Below are positions 62,296 through 64,000 of a stretch of DNA of 64,000 nucleotides, piece after piece. The notes beneath the pieces are model-generated. The model searched no databases and had not been told where the DNA came from. It was given only the letters and a program-made list of their open reading frames with translations. Made by a program: the position numbers and the translations under genes. Source of the DNA: UBA1444 sp964521625. GTDB taxonomy: Bacteria > Bacillota > Negativicutes > UBA1444. The DNA lies in NCBI GenBank assembly GCA_964521625.1, contig CAZFSM010000015.1, positions 26,290-90,289 of the forward strand, in the 5' to 3' direction. How positions within the stretch are numbered: position 1 is the stretch's first letter; every line of letters begins with the position of its first letter.

Positions 62296-63309
62296 TCAGT
62301 ACAAGTCCTGATCTATCGACGGCGAACATTGCTGGACGTATGCGAGCAGCTCGCTCACCGAAGCAGTTGCCATGGCGATATACGAATCAGCGGCGCCATA
62401 ATACATTTTCATCAATCCGCTCTTTTCATCCAAAACCCAGCCACTGGGGAAAACCACGTCATCGACATCGCCGTCCCTTTCGTACCATTCGGTCGGGCCA
62501 AAAATCCATTCTTCACCCCGATGCAACACTTTAGACGGATCTTCCAGATCAAGCAACGCCAACCCCATTCGGTAAATCGAGCCAGATGCGGTCTGTCGGA
62601 CGCCATGATAGAACAATAACCAACCTTCTGTGGTTTCCAGCGGCGGTGCAGCCATACCAATTTTGCCGCCGTCCCACCAGCCGCCACGGCGGGCATGCAT
62701 CAGCACTTTACGGTCGCCCCAGTGCGTTAAGTCATCGGAATAGGACAACCACATATGTGCACCAGGCACATAGTTGGCAACGATCGGTCGATGAATCAAT
62801 ACCCACTTCCCGTTGATCCGGCGAGGAAACAGTGCCGCATCTTTGTCTTCCGGCGCCATAATCGGGCCAATCCGTTCAAACTTGACAAAGTCATCCGTCA
62901 TCGCCATCGCAACCAAAGGACCACTGCGCGAATATGCCGTATAAGTTATGGCCCACTTATTCAATTCATCGAGCCTGACAATCCGGGGATCTTCAATGCC
63001 CCATATTTCTTCCGGGTGATTTGCCGGATCCGCCTCCAGTGTGGCCACTGGATCAATTTTCCAATTAGTTATGCCGTCGTCACTGACAGCTTTGGTCAGA
63101 TGGGAATGGCCCCGCCGATCTTCCACTCGGGCCAGCAACAAAACTTTACCATTAAACATGGTTGCCCCTGGATTGAACACCGTGTTGGCCGGGTATGGCC
63201 ACTGCTTCGCAGTCAGAATCGGATTGGTCGGATGTCGCTGAAACAATTCACGAAAACTATTGTCGGTATTTTTGAGCCTGGTTTGATATTGACAGGTGCC
63301 TGTATTCAT
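62296..63309 (-). CDS. GH130 family glycoside phosphorylase/hydrolase
   Basis: The 337-residue beta-propeller protein of family GH130 has RHPTNPILTA near the start, WGIEDPRIV in the centre, and IHRPIV and FYHGV blocks. Related enzymes phosphorolyse beta-linked mannosides. Start ATG 63309 has AGGAGG seven bases upstream. The gene is about 190 bases upstream of csbD on the same strand and is a paralogue of the one at 37996-38931. Confidence 0.87.
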   Translation of the reverse strand: MNTGTCQYQTRLKNTDNSFRELFQRHPTNPILTAKQWPYPANTVFNPGATMFNGKVLLLARVEDRRGHSHLTKAVSDDGITNWKIDPVATLEADPANHPEEIWGIEDPRIVRLDELNKWAITYTAYSRSGPLVAMAMTDDFVKFERIGPIMAPEDKDAALFPRRINGKWVLIHRPIVANYVPGAHMWLSYSDDLTHWGDRKVLMHARRGGWWDGGKIGMAAPPLETTEGWLLFYHGVRQTASGSIYRMGLALLDLEDPSKVLHRGEEWIFGPTEWYERDGDVDDVVFPSGWVLDEKSGLMKMYYGAADSYIAMATASVSELLAYVQQCSPSIDQDLY

Positions 63310-63512
63310 GAAGAACCTCCTACATACTACATAGCTGCTCAGCAAACTTGCCATCCCAAGATATTGCAAAATCTCCTCATAATATCTTGACAAAAATATT
63401 TTTTTTATATATTCTATAGTTTTATTATATTCTTATTAATTTATAATAGCAATGAACGCTCCCGACGAACATTTTTAAACAGCAATGTAAATTGCACATC
63501 CACCCGCCAGCA

Positions 63513-63541
63513 TTGCATCTTTTTTGTATATTTGCTATACT
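63513..63541 (+). promoter_or_regulatory. sigma-A-type promoter
   Basis: TTGCAT (63513-63518) and TATACT (63536-63541) are separated by 17 bases. The promoter directs transcription into the leader and the small gene at 63636. Confidence 0.65.
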
Positions 63542-63551
63542 TAATTTGTTG

Positions 63552-63604
63552 CCAAGCAACAGAAAAAACCTGCGGGACGCTATTTGTTCCACAGGTTTTT
63601 TTGA
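63552..63604 (+). terminator. leader hairpin and intrinsic terminator (possible attenuator)
   Basis: GTTGC-CAA-GCAAC forms a short hairpin at the leader start. It is followed by a stem of AACCTG/CAGGTT extended inward by GGGA/TTCC, then a run of seven T. The structure lies between the promoter at 63513 and the gene at 63636. Either transcription is attenuated, or the unit makes a short RNA of about 60 bases. Confidence 0.6.
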
Positions 63605-63635
63605 TAAACCAACATAATAATTTGGAGGAATGTTG

Positions 63636-63914
63636 ATGTCGGAAAGAATGGACCTGGCTGATGTACTGCGCGAATACGGCGTGCCCCTGGTCACGCTGAA
63701 TGTGACGGCAGACCAGCAAAATTGTCTCGCGTTGCGCGAAAAACTGATGGCCATCCGCAATGCCAGCCAAGGTAAAGAACAAGGCTATCTGGAAGTCGAA
63801 TGCACCTTTTATATTGACGTTCATGACATCGACCGCTATCTGGCGGGCGAATTGCCAAACTTAGCGGAAATCTATGCCTTTGACGAAGATGTCAAAACCC
63901 ACCGGGAGGAGTAG
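63636..63914 (+). CDS. hypothetical small protein
   Basis: The 92-residue protein has no recognised domain. It begins SERMDLADVLREYGVPLVTL and ends in an acidic, charged tail. Composition suggests a soluble alpha/beta protein. Start ATG 63636 is seven bases from GGAGG; an ATG six bases earlier is too close. It is preceded by a promoter and an attenuator-like terminator, and the next gene (exported) starts nine bases after its stop, so the two are probably cotranscribed. Confidence 0.6.
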   Translation: MSERMDLADVLREYGVPLVTLNVTADQQNCLALREKLMAIRNASQGKEQGYLEVECTFYIDVHDIDRYLAGELPNLAEIYAFDEDVKTHREE

Positions 63915-63923
63915 CAGATTGCG

Positions 63924-64000
63924 ATGAAAAGAATCTTATTACTCACGTTTCTGTTGATTTTCGCGCTGAACAGCTTTGCTTTTGCGGCAAAGAGCAGTTC
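63924..64000 (+). CDS. exported protein, partial (N-terminus only)
   Basis: Only 25 complete codons are present before the window ends. They encode a Sec signal peptide (MKRILLLTFLLIFALNSFAF, then AAKSS). GGAGG is present upstream but 14 bases away, farther than usual. It lies nine bases after the preceding gene. Nothing can be said of the mature protein. Confidence 0.6.
   Translation, partial: MKRILLLTFLLIFALNSFAFAAKSS

Overview
The window looks like a chromosome segment from an anaerobic Firmicute with a Gram-negative-type envelope, most likely a Negativicute of the Sporomusa/Pelosinus kind. The inference rests on three things: a Firmicute-style ethanolamine (eut) locus with a two-component EutW/EutV ANTAR antitermination pair, a predicted outer-membrane beta-barrel protein (32776-33714), and a citrate lyase operon of fermentative type. 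Base composition is moderate. No rRNA, tRNA, CRISPR array, insertion sequence or phage gene was seen.

Layout. 1-6.7 kb: a truncated arsenate-reductase/LMW-phosphatase gene, a HEPN-like protein, an MGDG-synthase-type glycosyltransferase, a zinc phospholipase C, a zinc alcohol dehydrogenase and an exported isochorismatase-fold protein lacking its catalytic Cys. 6.8-10.6 kb: DUF190-crcB, a tetR-flavodoxin pair with a long overlap, and thiC under a TPP riboswitch with a clear terminator. 10.7-19.3 kb: a LuxR-like/DUF2087/GIY-YIG fusion, a LysR-AEC transporter pair, an ECF sigma/membrane anti-sigma pair divergent from an exported VWA protein, and a receiver protein. 19.4-25.5 kb: a very large exported protein (about 1804 aa) with an NTase-like N-terminus, PKD-like and TPR repeats, next to an exported MORN-repeat protein.

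25.6-31 kb: citrate use, with a CitMHS transporter and a LysR regulator divergent from citDEF. 31-41.6 kb: an island of exported phosphatases and hydrolases (three HAD proteins, two metallophosphoesterases, a DUF3089 hydrolase) with an outer-membrane barrel, interrupted by a GT4/GH130 pair.

41.7-58.9 kb: a complete minus-strand ethanolamine microcompartment operon, in transcription order eutW, eutV, cobT, eutS, eutP, ethanolamine permease, eutM, eutA, eutB, eutC, eutL, eutE, a second hexameric shell gene, a eutT-pduL fusion, a TIGR02536-like gene, eutN, pduS, pduT, eutQ. It combines the B12-dependent lyase, its reactivase, B12 adenosylation and lower-ligand activation, an aldehyde dehydrogenase, a phosphotransacylase, five shell families and a pdu-like electron-transfer pair. 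Two leaders inside it carry matching hairpin-plus-terminator arrangements, likely EutV targets.

58.9-63.3 kb: a second GT4/GH130 locus with a glycosidase-mannose-6-phosphate isomerase fusion and a CsbD stress protein. 63.5-64 kb: a small gene behind a promoter and an apparent attenuator, then the start of an exported protein cut by the window end.
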